Source of the DNA: Anaerolineae bacterium
Lineage (GTDB): Bacteria; Chloroflexota; Anaerolineae; Anaerolineales; Villigracilaceae
Assembly: GCA_022013685.1 (NCBI GenBank)
Contig: JAKLPV010000047.1
Location: 1 to 64,000, forward strand
Length of the DNA: 64,000 bases
Direction of reading: 5' to 3'
Each line of letters begins with the position of its first letter. The stretch's first letter is position 1. Below, piece after piece: positions 44,386 through 52,286 of this stretch. A program made the translations under genes and the position numbers. The notes below the pieces were generated by a model. The model did no database searches, was not told the DNA's origin, and saw nothing but the letters and a program-made list of their open reading frames with translations.

Positions 44386-45708
44386 CTAGCCAAACATCTT
44401 TGGCAGGCCCTTCAAGCCGGTTTTCTGCAGGGTCTTCATCAACTTTTGGGTCTCGCGGTACTGCTTGACCAGTTTATTGACATCCTGCACTTCCATGCCA
44501 CAGCCTGAGGCAATCCGGCGGCGGCGCGAGGCGTTGAGTACATCGGGATTGCGCCGTTCGCCGCGCGTCATCGAGTTGATGATGGCTTCGATGTGCTTGA
44601 AATTCTTCTCGACATCATTCGGGTCGACCTGTTTGGCGGCCTGCCCCAACTGACCGGGCAGCATTTCCAGGATTTGCGAAAGCGGTCCCATCTTGCGGAT
44701 CTGGCGCATCTGGTCGAGCCAATCTTCCAGGTCAAACTGACCCTTCATCATCTTGTCGGCCTGTTTTTGGGCGCTGTCAGCGTCAAAAGCCGCCTCGGCT
44801 TTTTCGATCAGGCCGATCATGTCGCCCATGCCCAAAATGCGCGAGGCCAGGCGACCCGGGTCATAAATTTCGAGGGCGTCCAGCTTTTCACCGGTACCAA
44901 GGTACTTCAACGCTACGCCGGTCACACTGCGGATGGAAATGGCCGCACCACCGCGCGAATCGCCGTCCATTTTGGTCAGGATCAGGCCTGTGATGGAAAC
45001 GGTATCGCGGAATCCTTCGGCAACGTGCAGAGCTTCCTGACCGATCATCGAATCGACCACGAGCAAGGTTTCCACAGGCGGAACGCGGCGGGTGATGGCC
45101 TTTAACTCGTCCATCAGGTCGTTGTCCAACTGTGAGCGGCCAGCCGTATCGATGATCATGACGGTATAGCCACCCTTCTGGGCCTGGTCGAAGGCTTTCG
45201 CGACCAGGTCAGGCGGCTTGACGCCGCTTTCGGCCACCACCGGCACATCAATCCGCTCGCCCAGGCTCTGCAACTGTTGGACAGCCGCCGGGCGATAGGG
45301 GTCACCGGCCACGAGCATGACACGCTCGCCCTTGCCGCGCAGCAGTTTGGCAAGTTTACCGGCGGCGGTTGTCTTACCGGAACCCTGCAAACCGACCAGC
45401 ATCAGCACGCGCGGCTTGGGGCCGCTCAGATTCAGCGGGGCAGGCTCGCCCAGGGTTGTGATCAGTTCTTCGTGAACAATTTTAATAACCTGCTGGCCGG
45501 GGTTAAGAGCCTTCGAGACCTCCGCACCAACAGCACGGGCACGGACACGGGCCACAAAATCTTTGACCACACTGTAATGCACATCGGCTTCGAGCAGGGC
45601 CAGGCGCACTTCGCGCATGGCAACATCAACGTCTGCCTCGGAGAGTTTCCCGCGGCGGCGTAAGCCGTCAAATACCTGGGTTAAGCGATTGGTCAGAGTC
45701 TCGAACAT
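44386..45708 (-). CDS. ffh: Signal recognition particle protein Ffh
   Basis: 440 residues. N domain (about 1-90), GTPase domain with P-loop GLQGSGKTTAAGKLA (106-120), DTAGRSQLDNDLMDEL and TKMDGDSRGGAA, then the methionine-rich M domain (about 300-440) that binds 4.5S RNA and signal peptides (MTRGERRNPDVLNASRRRRIASGCGM). It targets nascent membrane proteins to the translocon. First gene of the minus-strand run ffh-rpsP-khpA-rimM-dprA-manC-topA. No 4.5S RNA gene is visible here. Confidence 0.97.
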   Translation of the reverse strand: MFETLTNRLTQVFDGLRRRGKLSEADVDVAMREVRLALLEADVHYSVVKDFVARVRARAVGAEVSKALNPGQQVIKIVHEELITTLGEPAPLNLSGPKPRVLMLVGLQGSGKTTAAGKLAKLLRGKGERVMLVAGDPYRPAAVQQLQSLGERIDVPVVAESGVKPPDLVAKAFDQAQKGGYTVMIIDTAGRSQLDNDLMDELKAITRRVPPVETLLVVDSMIGQEALHVAEGFRDTVSITGLILTKMDGDSRGGAAISIRSVTGVALKYLGTGEKLDALEIYDPGRLASRILGMGDMIGLIEKAEAAFDADSAQKQADKMMKGQFDLEDWLDQMRQIRKMGPLSQILEMLPGQLGQAAKQVDPNDVEKNFKHIEAIINSMTRGERRNPDVLNASRRRRIASGCGMEVQDVNKLVKQYRETQKLMKTLQKTGLKGLPKMFG

Positions 45709-45822
45709 GGGCCGTATTAAAATTGAAATTTTCGCCCCGCGCCAGAGTCTCCACCTGGGAGGCTGGGGTGCGAAGTGAAATGAGTGATAGGAGCGCTATT
45801 TTAGCCGATTAACGGAAGCCGG

Positions 45823-46863
45823 TCAAGCCCTGCTTAAACGCGGGCCTTCGGGAGTATCGGTAACGATCCACCCCGCGGCCTGGATCTGGTGGCGCAGGCT
45901 GTCGGCGCGCGACCAGTCTTTGGCTTTTCGGGCAGCTTCACGCTGCTCGGCCAGCGAGACCAGTTCCGGGGAGGGCGCGTCGAGAACTTCTTCGGGCAGA
46001 GAAACGCTGGTCGCCATCTGCCAGGCGTCCGGGCGGATATCATCCAGCGGGGCTACACTTCCCAATCCCAGTTCATCGAAGGAAAAAGATGAGCCGGACG
46101 GGTAAATTTTCGGGTTGCATTCGCGCACCAGCGAGACAGAGCTGACGCCGCTGATGATGCCCTGGCGCTTCTGGAAATCGAGAATGACGCCGGTATGCTC
46201 GTCGAGCCCGAGCGTGGTATTTTCGGGCGGCACCTGGGCGCACCATTCGGCAAACCGCTCCATGCCGAGAAAACAGCGCGAGGTATCAACATCCGCGCCG
46301 CCGTCGGTGTTGTTCCAGTGCGGGACGCACGAGAGCGGCAGGCCGAAGGATTTGAACAGATCAAGGCCCGGCACTGCGTGGACATCCTGCCCAACCTTGT
46401 AAATTTCGTAGACCGGAACGCCCCAGGCGCCGATCGCGATCGTGGCGGCGGAGGCGAACACCAGGGCCGCGCCGAGGCGATGGCGGGCGCGGATCAGTTC
46501 CCAGGCCAGGCTGTCTTGCAATTGACGAATGGTGTAGGTGGGCGACCCCGGCCCCATGAAGATCAGGTTGGCTTGCAGAAGCGGAGCCAGTATCTCGGGG
46601 TCGTCGGGGCTGAAAGCGGTCCCCTTTTTGCGAGCGGGGACAACGTCGATGACCGGTTTGAAATTGCCCAGGCGGGTTTTCAAATAGTCGGCAACACGTC
46701 CGGCAACCTGCGAGGCGTTCAACTCAAAACCAGCCGGGGTTTCGAGGATGGCAACCCGCAAGGGTGCGCCAAGCTGGGCGGCAAGGGCTTCAAAAATGCG
46801 CCCGCCTGCCAGTGATGTTTCGCCAGAACCAAGTAAAGCGATGGAGCCAGGGGATTGGGTCAT
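45823..46863 (-). CDS. Peptidase-S51-like protein fused to a CysRS C-terminal tail
   Basis: 346 residues. The first 260 or so resemble the class I glutamine-amidotransferase/S51 (cyanophycinase) fold: ALLGSGETSLAGGRIFEALA, LIFMGPGSPTYTIRQLQDS and ALVFASAATIAIGAWGVPVYEIY, where the serine/alanine string stands at the nucleophile elbow. The last 60 (LAEQREAARKAKDWSRADSLRHQIQAAGWIVTDTPEGPRL) match the C-terminal end of cysteinyl-tRNA synthetase. Similar proteins are often annotated as cysteinyl-tRNA synthetase by this tail. It follows the candidate selenoprotein with a palindrome in between. Activity unknown. Confidence 0.75.
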   Translation of the reverse strand: MTQSPGSIALLGSGETSLAGGRIFEALAAQLGAPLRVAILETPAGFELNASQVAGRVADYLKTRLGNFKPVIDVVPARKKGTAFSPDDPEILAPLLQANLIFMGPGSPTYTIRQLQDSLAWELIRARHRLGAALVFASAATIAIGAWGVPVYEIYKVGQDVHAVPGLDLFKSFGLPLSCVPHWNNTDGGADVDTSRCFLGMERFAEWCAQVPPENTTLGLDEHTGVILDFQKRQGIISGVSSVSLVRECNPKIYPSGSSFSFDELGLGSVAPLDDIRPDAWQMATSVSLPEEVLDAPSPELVSLAEQREAARKAKDWSRADSLRHQIQAAGWIVTDTPEGPRLSRA

Positions 46864-46882
46864 TTTATGATTGGGGGTTGGC

Positions 46883-46913
46883 TGTAGGGGCGCAGCAGTG
46901 CTGCGCCCCTACA
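46883..46913. repeat. GTAGGGGC-type palindrome at the end of the peroxiredoxin-like gene
   Basis: Perfect 15-bp arms TGTAGGGGCGCAGCA (46883-46897) and complement (46899-46913) with a one-base loop. The stop codon of the upstream gene lies within it. Third member of the GTAGGGGC family. Confidence 0.8.
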
Positions 46914-47373
46914 AACCGTGGTTAATTTTATCGAGCATCCCCAGGATCAAACTGTTTTCGGGGATGTCAGCCATTGAGTCGCTGTAATGCTGGTAACGAA
47001 CCTGTTCTTTTTTATCGATCAGCATCAGGGCCGGAACGCGGCCCAGCTTGAACAGGTTCCATTCCTGTCCATACACATCAGAGACTTTGTGCTTGGGATC
47101 AGGCAGACCAATATAAGGGAGTTTGTTTTCATGCCAATAGTGGCGAAAGGCGTTGCGGCCGTCCGGGCCGATGCAGATGATTTCCGCGTCACGCGCGGTG
47201 AAGGCCGCATACTCGTCGCGCAAGCGCGCGAGATGGGCGCGGCAGAAGGGTCACATGAATCCGCGCAGGAAGACCAGCACGATATTTTTCCTGCCCTTGA
47301 AGCTCGAAAGCCGGACGGGGTTGCCTTCGAAATCGGGCAATTCAAAATCGGGAGCGATGGTAAAGATTTTCAT
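46909..47373 (-). CDS. Peroxiredoxin-like protein with in-frame UGA, candidate selenoprotein (UxxC)
   Basis: From the ATG at 47373 (AAAGGA 8 bases upstream) the frame reads MKIFTIAPDFELPDF..., an AhpC/TSA-type start, through VLVFLRGFM, then a TGA at 47253-47251, then PFCRAHLARLRDEYAAF and on to a stop at 46909: 154 residues if UGA is read. The TGA falls exactly where relatives have the first Cys of a CPFC redox motif, giving UPFC. The downstream part (IGPDGRNAFRHYWHE, PYIGLPDPKHKVSDVYGQE, LGRVPALMLIDKKEQVRYQHYS) is intact. A hairpin suited to a bacterial SECIS lies 19 bases after the UGA. A nonsense mutation is the alternative. Operon with two upstream hydrolases. Confidence 0.75.
47216..47231 (-). 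promoter_or_regulatory. Candidate bacterial SECIS hairpin
   Basis: On the minus strand TCGCGC (47231-47226), loop GCTT (47225-47222) and GCGCGA (47221-47216) form a 6-bp stem. The apical loop begins with G and lies 26 bases after the UGA, within the 16-37 range known for bSECIS. A lower GCCGC/GCGGC pairing is possible. Confidence 0.5.
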
Positions 47374-47391
47374 GGCATATCCTTTTCAGCA

Positions 47392-48354
47392 TCAACCATC
47401 GAGGAAGTCGCGCACGGCTTGCATGAAATCGTCCGGTTTTTCTTCATGGGGCACGTGACCGGCATTCGGGATGACTACCAGACTCGCGCCGGGGATTTCA
47501 GCGCCGAGGCGGAGAGATTCTTCAGTGGGGACGATGCGGTCGTCATCACCCGTCAGCACGAGTACCGGCAAATTGAGTTCGGTCAACCGTTCGGGCAGGC
47601 CAAGCGGATGGCTGGCGGCGGTCAGTTCCCACAGGGCGCGATCCCAATTGTTGGCATTGAGCGGTTTGCGGTAGCCATCCAAAATATCCTGCGTGACCAG
47701 GGTCTGGTCGTGAAACGCAGTGCGGATGAAATCGTCGCCGCTGGAGGCGATCTGGCGGGCGAGGAGCGGGCCGAGATGGCGCATTTGCGGCGTCCCGAGC
47801 AGCGGACGCGCCCAGGCCGGGGAACCGCCGCCGGTGTAGATAGCGGCATCGACCAGGATAAGCCCGCTAACCCGCTCAGGGTAGGTAAGGGCAGTATACA
47901 CGGAAACCGTCCCGCCGGCCGAGTTACCGACAAGGAAGGCTTTCTCGACGCCGAGAGCGTCCATCAGGCCGATCACGATCGCGGCTTGCGCTTCGGGGCT
48001 GTAGGGGTTTTCACCCGCCCAGTCGCCAGGCATGGGGCGCGAGGTCAGGCCAAAGGCCGGGCGGTCGTAGGCAATGACACGCCCCAGTTCGGCAAAAGGC
48101 CCCATCACTTCGCGCCACGAGAAGGCCGATGCGCCAAACCCGTGCAGAAGGATAAAGACCGGCTGGCCTGCGCCCATTTCTTTATAATGCACGCTCAGGC
48201 CATTGACTTCAATAAATTTACTATCCGGGTCGGCCAATTCACGCTCAGAGCGAGTCCCATCCAGCGGCGGGACGGGAACCAGGAAGGGGCCGACCAGCAA
48301 AGCCAGGAGCAGGATAACAAAAACGGTCAGGGTGATTTTCTGCCAGGGTTTCAT
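47392..48354 (-). CDS. Alpha/beta hydrolase, membrane anchored
   Basis: 320 residues. An N-terminal hydrophobic anchor (KITLTVFVILLLALLVGPFLV) precedes the hydrolase fold: oxyanion segment LLHGFGASAFSW, nucleophile elbow VGNSAGG (Ser near 146), Asp in LTGDDDRIVP and His in NAGHVPHEE. Active on an unknown ester or similar substrate outside the membrane. It lies 30 bases after another anchored hydrolase and 18 bases before the peroxiredoxin-like gene. Confidence 0.85.
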   Translation of the reverse strand: MKPWQKITLTVFVILLLALLVGPFLVPVPPLDGTRSERELADPDSKFIEVNGLSVHYKEMGAGQPVFILLHGFGASAFSWREVMGPFAELGRVIAYDRPAFGLTSRPMPGDWAGENPYSPEAQAAIVIGLMDALGVEKAFLVGNSAGGTVSVYTALTYPERVSGLILVDAAIYTGGGSPAWARPLLGTPQMRHLGPLLARQIASSGDDFIRTAFHDQTLVTQDILDGYRKPLNANNWDRALWELTAASHPLGLPERLTELNLPVLVLTGDDDRIVPTEESLRLGAEIPGASLVVIPNAGHVPHEEKPDDFMQAVRDFLDG

Positions 48355-48384
48355 TGGTATCAGTTTCTGATAGGGAGATGGAAA

Positions 48385-49122
48385 CTACTCAGCCAGCCCG
48401 GCCAAAAACGCAACCATCGTTTCGGCGGCTTGGAGCCACTGCGCTTCGGGGCTGATCTCGGCAGGGTTATCGCCAGACTGTAAGCCATAATCGGCGAATT
48501 GGGCGTGGTTGCCGCCTTCGATCGGGACAAAAATAGCATCGGCCGGCATCAAGGCCTTGTTTTTCTCAACAGTCTCAGATGTTGCCAGCCCATCCAGTGT
48601 GCCGTAGATCGAGAGTGTTTTCAGGTCTGAGTTTTTGAGCGTGTCATCGGCAGGATACGAGGCCCAGTAGGCGATGCCGCGTATTTCAGGATGATTCGCC
48701 GCAAAAATCGAAGCTGCAACCCCACCCAGAGAATGTCCGCTCACGGCCCAGGTCTGGATTTCCGGGAAATCTCTCAGGGCAGGTGCGCCGGCTTCAATTT
48801 CGAAAAAGGCCAGATTCAGGTTGACCGGCACCAGGACAACCAGGTAACCCTGCGCAGCGATTTGATGCAAAACCGGAGCGTAGGCGCGATAGTCCACCCG
48901 CCCGCCGGGATAGAAGATCAAACCGGTTGAAGGCTGCCCGGCAGAGGGTTGAAAAGCAATGTATTCAGCAGTTTGGGTGACGGTGACCGATTGATCTGCA
49001 ACAAGCGCATCGAGGGCAGCCTGGCCGGGAGGCGCGGCATTGAGCGCCCAAATCACAAAACCGGCGCTCAATAGGAAAATTATGACAAAAACGATCAGCA
49101 GGAAACGCTTCAGATATTGCAT
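48385..49122 (-). CDS. Alpha/beta hydrolase, membrane anchored (dienelactone-hydrolase-like)
   Basis: 245 residues. A signal anchor (RFLLIVFVIIFLLSAGFVIWAL) is followed by GLIFYPGGRVDYRAYAPVLHQIAAQG, the nucleophile in VSGHSLGGVAA (near residue 146), Asp in YGTLDGLA and His in EGGNHAQFADYG. The layout fits DLH-like or PET-hydrolase-like carboxylesterases; substrate unknown. First gene of a four-gene run with a second hydrolase, the peroxiredoxin-like gene and the S51-like fusion. A degenerate palindromic element lies just upstream. Confidence 0.82.
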   Translation of the reverse strand: MQYLKRFLLIVFVIIFLLSAGFVIWALNAAPPGQAALDALVADQSVTVTQTAEYIAFQPSAGQPSTGLIFYPGGRVDYRAYAPVLHQIAAQGYLVVLVPVNLNLAFFEIEAGAPALRDFPEIQTWAVSGHSLGGVAASIFAANHPEIRGIAYWASYPADDTLKNSDLKTLSIYGTLDGLATSETVEKNKALMPADAIFVPIEGGNHAQFADYGLQSGDNPAEISPEAQWLQAAETMVAFLAGLAE

Positions 49123-49127
49123 GGTTT

Positions 49128-49151
49128 GTCCAAAATCCGGAGATTCAGGAC
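49128..49151. repeat. Degenerate copy of the palindromic element
   Basis: GTCCAAAATCCGGAGATT followed by CAGGAC: the left arm equals that of the 3413-3436 element, the right arm has two changes. It sits just upstream of the anchored hydrolase. Confidence 0.55.
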
Positions 49152-49159
49152 AGCAGATC

Positions 49160-49843
49160 CTAAGTCTCCAATAAGGTACGGGCTTGCGCCCAGATTTGGT
49201 CGAACATTTCGACCGTCAATTTTCCAGTCAGGGTATTTTGCTGGCTGGGGTGATAAGAGCAAAGCAATGATGAATTCGGAATGCAGAATTCATCATTTGG
49301 CAGCGGAAAAAGCGCGCCGTGGGCGAACTTCCAGCCGGGGTTGCGAATTGAGAATATGCGCAGGACTCTCTCAAATGCTATCCGACCCAGCGCGACGATC
49401 ACTTTGGGCTGGATGAGTTGCAATTCGCGCTCGAGGTAAGGTTGACAGTTGGCAAGCTCTTCAAGCGTGGGCTTGTTATCGGGCGGGGCGCAGCGCGCGG
49501 CGGCGGCCATGTACAAATCGGTAAGCATCAGCCCATCGTCGCGGGAACGGGCTTCGGGTTGATTCGCGAATCCCGCGCGGTGCAGGGCCGGATAAAGAAA
49601 ACTGCCCGAGGCGTCCCCCGTAAATTGACGGCCGGTACGGTTCGATCCATGCGCACCGGGAGCCAGGCCAACCACAAAAAGGCGCGCCGCCGGGTCGCCA
49701 AACCCCGGCACGGGTTTGCCCCAATACTCCTGGTCGCGATAGGCCTTACGCTTCTCACGGGCAACCTGCTCGCGCCATGCCACAAGCCGCGGGCACAGCC
49801 GGCAGGATTCGATCTGCTGATTGAGTAACTGAAGGGTATCCAT
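49160..49843 (-). CDS. Uracil-DNA glycosylase, family 4/5 (UdgB-like)
   Basis: 227 residues. Iron-sulfur ligands start with SCRLCPRLVAWRE (Cys near 14 and 17). Active-site motif FVVGLAPGAHGSNRTGRQFTGDASG (about 57-81) and the second motif SYHPSQQNTLTGKLT (about 196-210) identify a type 5 UDG, which removes uracil and some other deaminated bases. Before the second motif there is an insertion of about 7-10 residues (NDEFCIPNSS) encoded by a palindromic heptad repeat. No clear ribosome-binding site. Confidence 0.9.
   Translation of the reverse strand: MDTLQLLNQQIESCRLCPRLVAWREQVAREKRKAYRDQEYWGKPVPGFGDPAARLFVVGLAPGAHGSNRTGRQFTGDASGSFLYPALHRAGFANQPEARSRDDGLMLTDLYMAAAARCAPPDNKPTLEELANCQPYLERELQLIQPKVIVALGRIAFERVLRIFSIRNPGWKFAHGALFPLPNDEFCIPNSSLLCSYHPSQQNTLTGKLTVEMFDQIWAQARTLLET
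49266..49297. repeat. Palindromic heptad repeat inside the UDG gene
   Basis: Perfect 12-bp arms AATGATGAATTC (49266-49277) and GAATTCATCATT (49286-49297) with an 8-base loop; the centre reads as three heptads GAATTCG, GAATGCA, GAATTCA. Three heptads equal seven codons, so the frame is kept. Confidence 0.7.
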
Positions 49844-49878
49844 AATGTGGAAAGTTAAAGTCGCTGACGTTTAACTCA

Positions 49879-51120
49879 TCATCCTTTACGCTTGAGATAG
49901 TTCTGGTACAGCGCGCCGATCTCTTCGTATATTTTCTTCTCGTAATACTGCTCGCCGCTCAGGCCGGGGAATTTGGCATAGTCGGGAATGGGCTTAACTT
50001 CGGGCCGGGTCGCGGCAAACTGTTTGAGTACTTCGGCATGGGGTTTAAGGGTGCCGTCCGGGCGGACCAGGCCGAAGTGGCGTTCGTGGCGCGATTCGCC
50101 GCAGGGCGGAATATCCCACAGTTCTTCGGCGTAATCGGCGAAGCACCAGATCATCGCCCCGGTTGCGCCAATCTCGTGAAGGTTCGGCAGCACCTGGCGA
50201 ATGTACTCGGCAAAATCTTCTTCAGAGGCCATGAACTGGGTGCGGTCCAGACCATAGGCCTGCCACTCCCAGGTTTCAGAGGGTTTGCCCTTCAGGTTGG
50301 TGCAGCCGCCAAACTCCTCCATCAGGGCGGGTTTGTCTGCCAGGTGGGCGGTCAGAGCCGTCATAAAGGGGACGTGGTCGGGGTCGAGCGGACCGCGCGC
50401 CCATTCAGTGTACATCGGGTAGGCGTGCATCACCGCCAGGTCGGTTTCGGCAAAAATATCGTGGACGCGCAGTCCGGTATCTTCTTCGATGTCGCCGCCG
50501 TGCAGGCCAACCGTGACCGGGGTATCGGGATCGATTTCACGAATCAAAGCGGTCATTTCGCGCACCCAGGCCCGGCCATGCGCGGCATCTTCGGGCCAGG
50601 CAAACAGGTCGGGTTCGTTGCCGAGATTCCACAGGGCAACACCCTTGTGGCCCTTCAACTCACGGACAACAGTCGTCAGCAGCAAACGCTCCGCGCCAAG
50701 CGCGATCGGATCGCTGAACATGTTGCGGTAATTGCCATCCGGGACGATCCTGCCCTGGCTGAGCACCTGGCGCATAAAGCCAAAATACGGGGATGAGAAT
50801 CCTTCCCGTTCTTGCAGCAACCAGCGCGGCGACCAGTTCGGGCCGCTCATGTGGCCGGTGAAGAAGGTCACATCCAGGCCAAGCTTGTGCTTTTCGGCCA
50901 GATCGGCCACCCTGACCAGGTTCGCCAGGGCAGTTTGATCGACAGTGTTCGGGTCAGGCTGAAAATCGTCCCAGAGCAGGAAGATGCGCACGATGTTCAA
51001 CCCCAAACTGGCGATCAGGGAAAAATCATCGTCCACTTCGGCGGCGTCAAATTGCGACCACCAGTACATGGCTTTGCGGCGCGGCCAGTAGTTAACGCCG
51101 AGGGTGAAATGATCGGGCAT
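49879..51120 (-). CDS. Glycoside hydrolase, GH5/mannanase-like (clan A)
   Basis: 413 residues. TIM-barrel glycosidase with the acid/base Glu in ALWNLGNEPDLFAW (near residue 177) and the probable nucleophile Glu in ALMEEFGGCTN (near 284). Opening GVNYWPRRKAMYWWSQFD and ...LGLNIVRIFLLWDDFQP fit GH5-like beta-mannanases and relatives. There is no signal peptide, so it acts in the cytoplasm, perhaps on oligosaccharides. AAGGAG lies 7 bases before the ATG. A heptad array separates it from queA. Confidence 0.82.
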   Translation of the reverse strand: MPDHFTLGVNYWPRRKAMYWWSQFDAAEVDDDFSLIASLGLNIVRIFLLWDDFQPDPNTVDQTALANLVRVADLAEKHKLGLDVTFFTGHMSGPNWSPRWLLQEREGFSSPYFGFMRQVLSQGRIVPDGNYRNMFSDPIALGAERLLLTTVVRELKGHKGVALWNLGNEPDLFAWPEDAAHGRAWVREMTALIREIDPDTPVTVGLHGGDIEEDTGLRVHDIFAETDLAVMHAYPMYTEWARGPLDPDHVPFMTALTAHLADKPALMEEFGGCTNLKGKPSETWEWQAYGLDRTQFMASEEDFAEYIRQVLPNLHEIGATGAMIWCFADYAEELWDIPPCGESRHERHFGLVRPDGTLKPHAEVLKQFAATRPEVKPIPDYAKFPGLSGEQYYEKKIYEEIGALYQNYLKRKG

Positions 51121-51134
51121 GGGGGCTCCTTAAA

Positions 51135-51197
51135 AATTGGTAATTGGGGATTGGTAATTGGGGATCGATAATCCCCAATTACCAATTACCAATCAAC
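51135..51197. repeat. Heptad repeat array forming a palindrome, AATTGGT type
   Basis: Nine 7-bp units (AATTGGT, AATTGGG, GATTGGT, AATTGGG, GATCGAT, AATCCCC, AATTACC, AATTACC, AATCAAC) turn about a centre: 51150-51165 pairs perfectly with 51171-51186. It encodes the last three or four residues of QueA and may serve as its terminator. Confidence 0.8.
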
Positions 51198-52195
51198 ATG
51201 GCATCGCCAAACGAGAAAAAGCGATAGCCTTCACGCTTGGCGGTTTCGTAGGCATTCAAAACGGTCTCGCGCCTGGCAAAGGCGCTGATCATCATAATCA
51301 AAGTCGATTTTGGCAGGTGGAAGTTGGTGATGATGGCATCGACCACTTTATACTGGTAGCCCGGCAGGATGAAGATCGAAGTCGGGCCGCTGTAAGACGA
51401 GATAGTATCTCGTCCCACCATTGCACTCTCCAGGGTGCGAACGGAGGTTGTCCCGACCCCGATCACCCGTCCGCCGGCCTGCTTCGTGGCGTTAATTTTG
51501 GCCGCCGTTTCTGGCGAAAGTTCACACCACTCGGTATGGATCTTGTGCTCAGCCGGGTCGTCTTCAGTGACCGGTGCAAACGTATCCAGCCCGACATGCA
51601 GGGTTACTTCGCCAAACTGGATGCCCTTCGCGCGCAATTCATCCATCAGACGCGGGGTGAAGTGCAGGCCGGCAGTCGGCGCGGCGGCAGAGCCGGGCGT
51701 CTTGGCGTAGACCGTCTGGTAGCGCTCCGGGTCAGTCAGTTTTTCGTGGATGTACGGGGGCAGGGGCATTTGCCCGTCTAACGAGAGATGATTCTCGACC
51801 GGTTCATCGAACCGCACCCGGCGGCGGGACCCTTCCAAAACTTCGACAACTTCCGCTTCGAGGCCATCGGCGAGGCTGAGGCGTTTCCCGGCCCCCAGGC
51901 CTTTGCCGCCAACCAGGCATTCCCAAACCCGCTCCGATTCGCGGCGCAGGAGCAGGATCTCGGCCTTGCCGCCGGTTTCCTTGCGGGCTGGCAGCCTGGC
52001 CGGGATGACGCGCGTCTGGTTGACCACCAGCAAGTCGCCGGGGTTCAGGTATTCAACAATCTCACGAAAGATGCGATGTTCCAGTTGGCCGGTTTTGCGG
52101 TTAAGCACCATCAGCCGCGAAGAATCGCGCGGCTCGACGGGCGTTTGGGCGATGAAAGAGTCGGGGAGTTCGTAGTTAAAGTCGGATGTTTTCAT
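51179..52195 (-). CDS. queA: S-adenosylmethionine:tRNA ribosyltransferase-isomerase
   Basis: 338 residues. Typical QueA: MKTSDFNYELPDSFIAQTPVEPRDSSRLMVL at the N-terminus, then DLLVVNQTRVIPARL, TAGLHFTPRLMDEL and FHLPKSTLIMMISAFA. It transfers the ribosyl part of SAM to preQ1 in tRNA, giving epoxyqueuosine. The normal end is FSFGDAMLI; here two residues more (GNW after I) come from the heptad array. Other queuosine genes are not in the window. Confidence 0.95.
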   Translation of the reverse strand: MKTSDFNYELPDSFIAQTPVEPRDSSRLMVLNRKTGQLEHRIFREIVEYLNPGDLLVVNQTRVIPARLPARKETGGKAEILLLRRESERVWECLVGGKGLGAGKRLSLADGLEAEVVEVLEGSRRRVRFDEPVENHLSLDGQMPLPPYIHEKLTDPERYQTVYAKTPGSAAAPTAGLHFTPRLMDELRAKGIQFGEVTLHVGLDTFAPVTEDDPAEHKIHTEWCELSPETAAKINATKQAGGRVIGVGTTSVRTLESAMVGRDTISSYSGPTSIFILPGYQYKVVDAIITNFHLPKSTLIMMISAFARRETVLNAYETAKREGYRFFSFGDAMLIGNW

Positions 52196-52211
52196 AAAAA
52201 GGAAGAGGGGG

Positions 52212-52245
52212 TTGACAAGTTCTGGGCAAAATTGGGATATATAAT
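52212..52245 (+). promoter_or_regulatory. Promoter of the AT-rich lipoprotein gene
   Basis: A perfect TTGACA (52212-52217) is followed by GATATA 18 bases on and by TATAAT (52240-52245) 22 bases on; the -10 choice is uncertain. Confidence 0.5.
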
Positions 52246-52286
52246 AACATGAAAGCTCAAATACCTATTTGAAGGGCCAAGATATT

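Noticed and set aside
45709-45822. 4.5S SRP RNA gene next to ffh
   Set aside because: No GGUCAGG...GGAAGG-type conserved loop is present in this gap.
46909-47223. A short 104-residue redoxin gene starting after the UGA
   Set aside because: This start (MRDEYAAF) lies inside a conserved helix, lacks a ribosome-binding site and would omit the active site; the upstream frame matches the family start.
47025-47345. 106-residue frame overlapping the peroxiredoxin-like gene
   Set aside because: Frame-shifted reading of the same DNA; translation is arginine/serine-rich and has no family pattern.
51135-51197. CRISPR array
   Set aside because: Units are 7 bp with no spacers, and no cas genes are present in the window.
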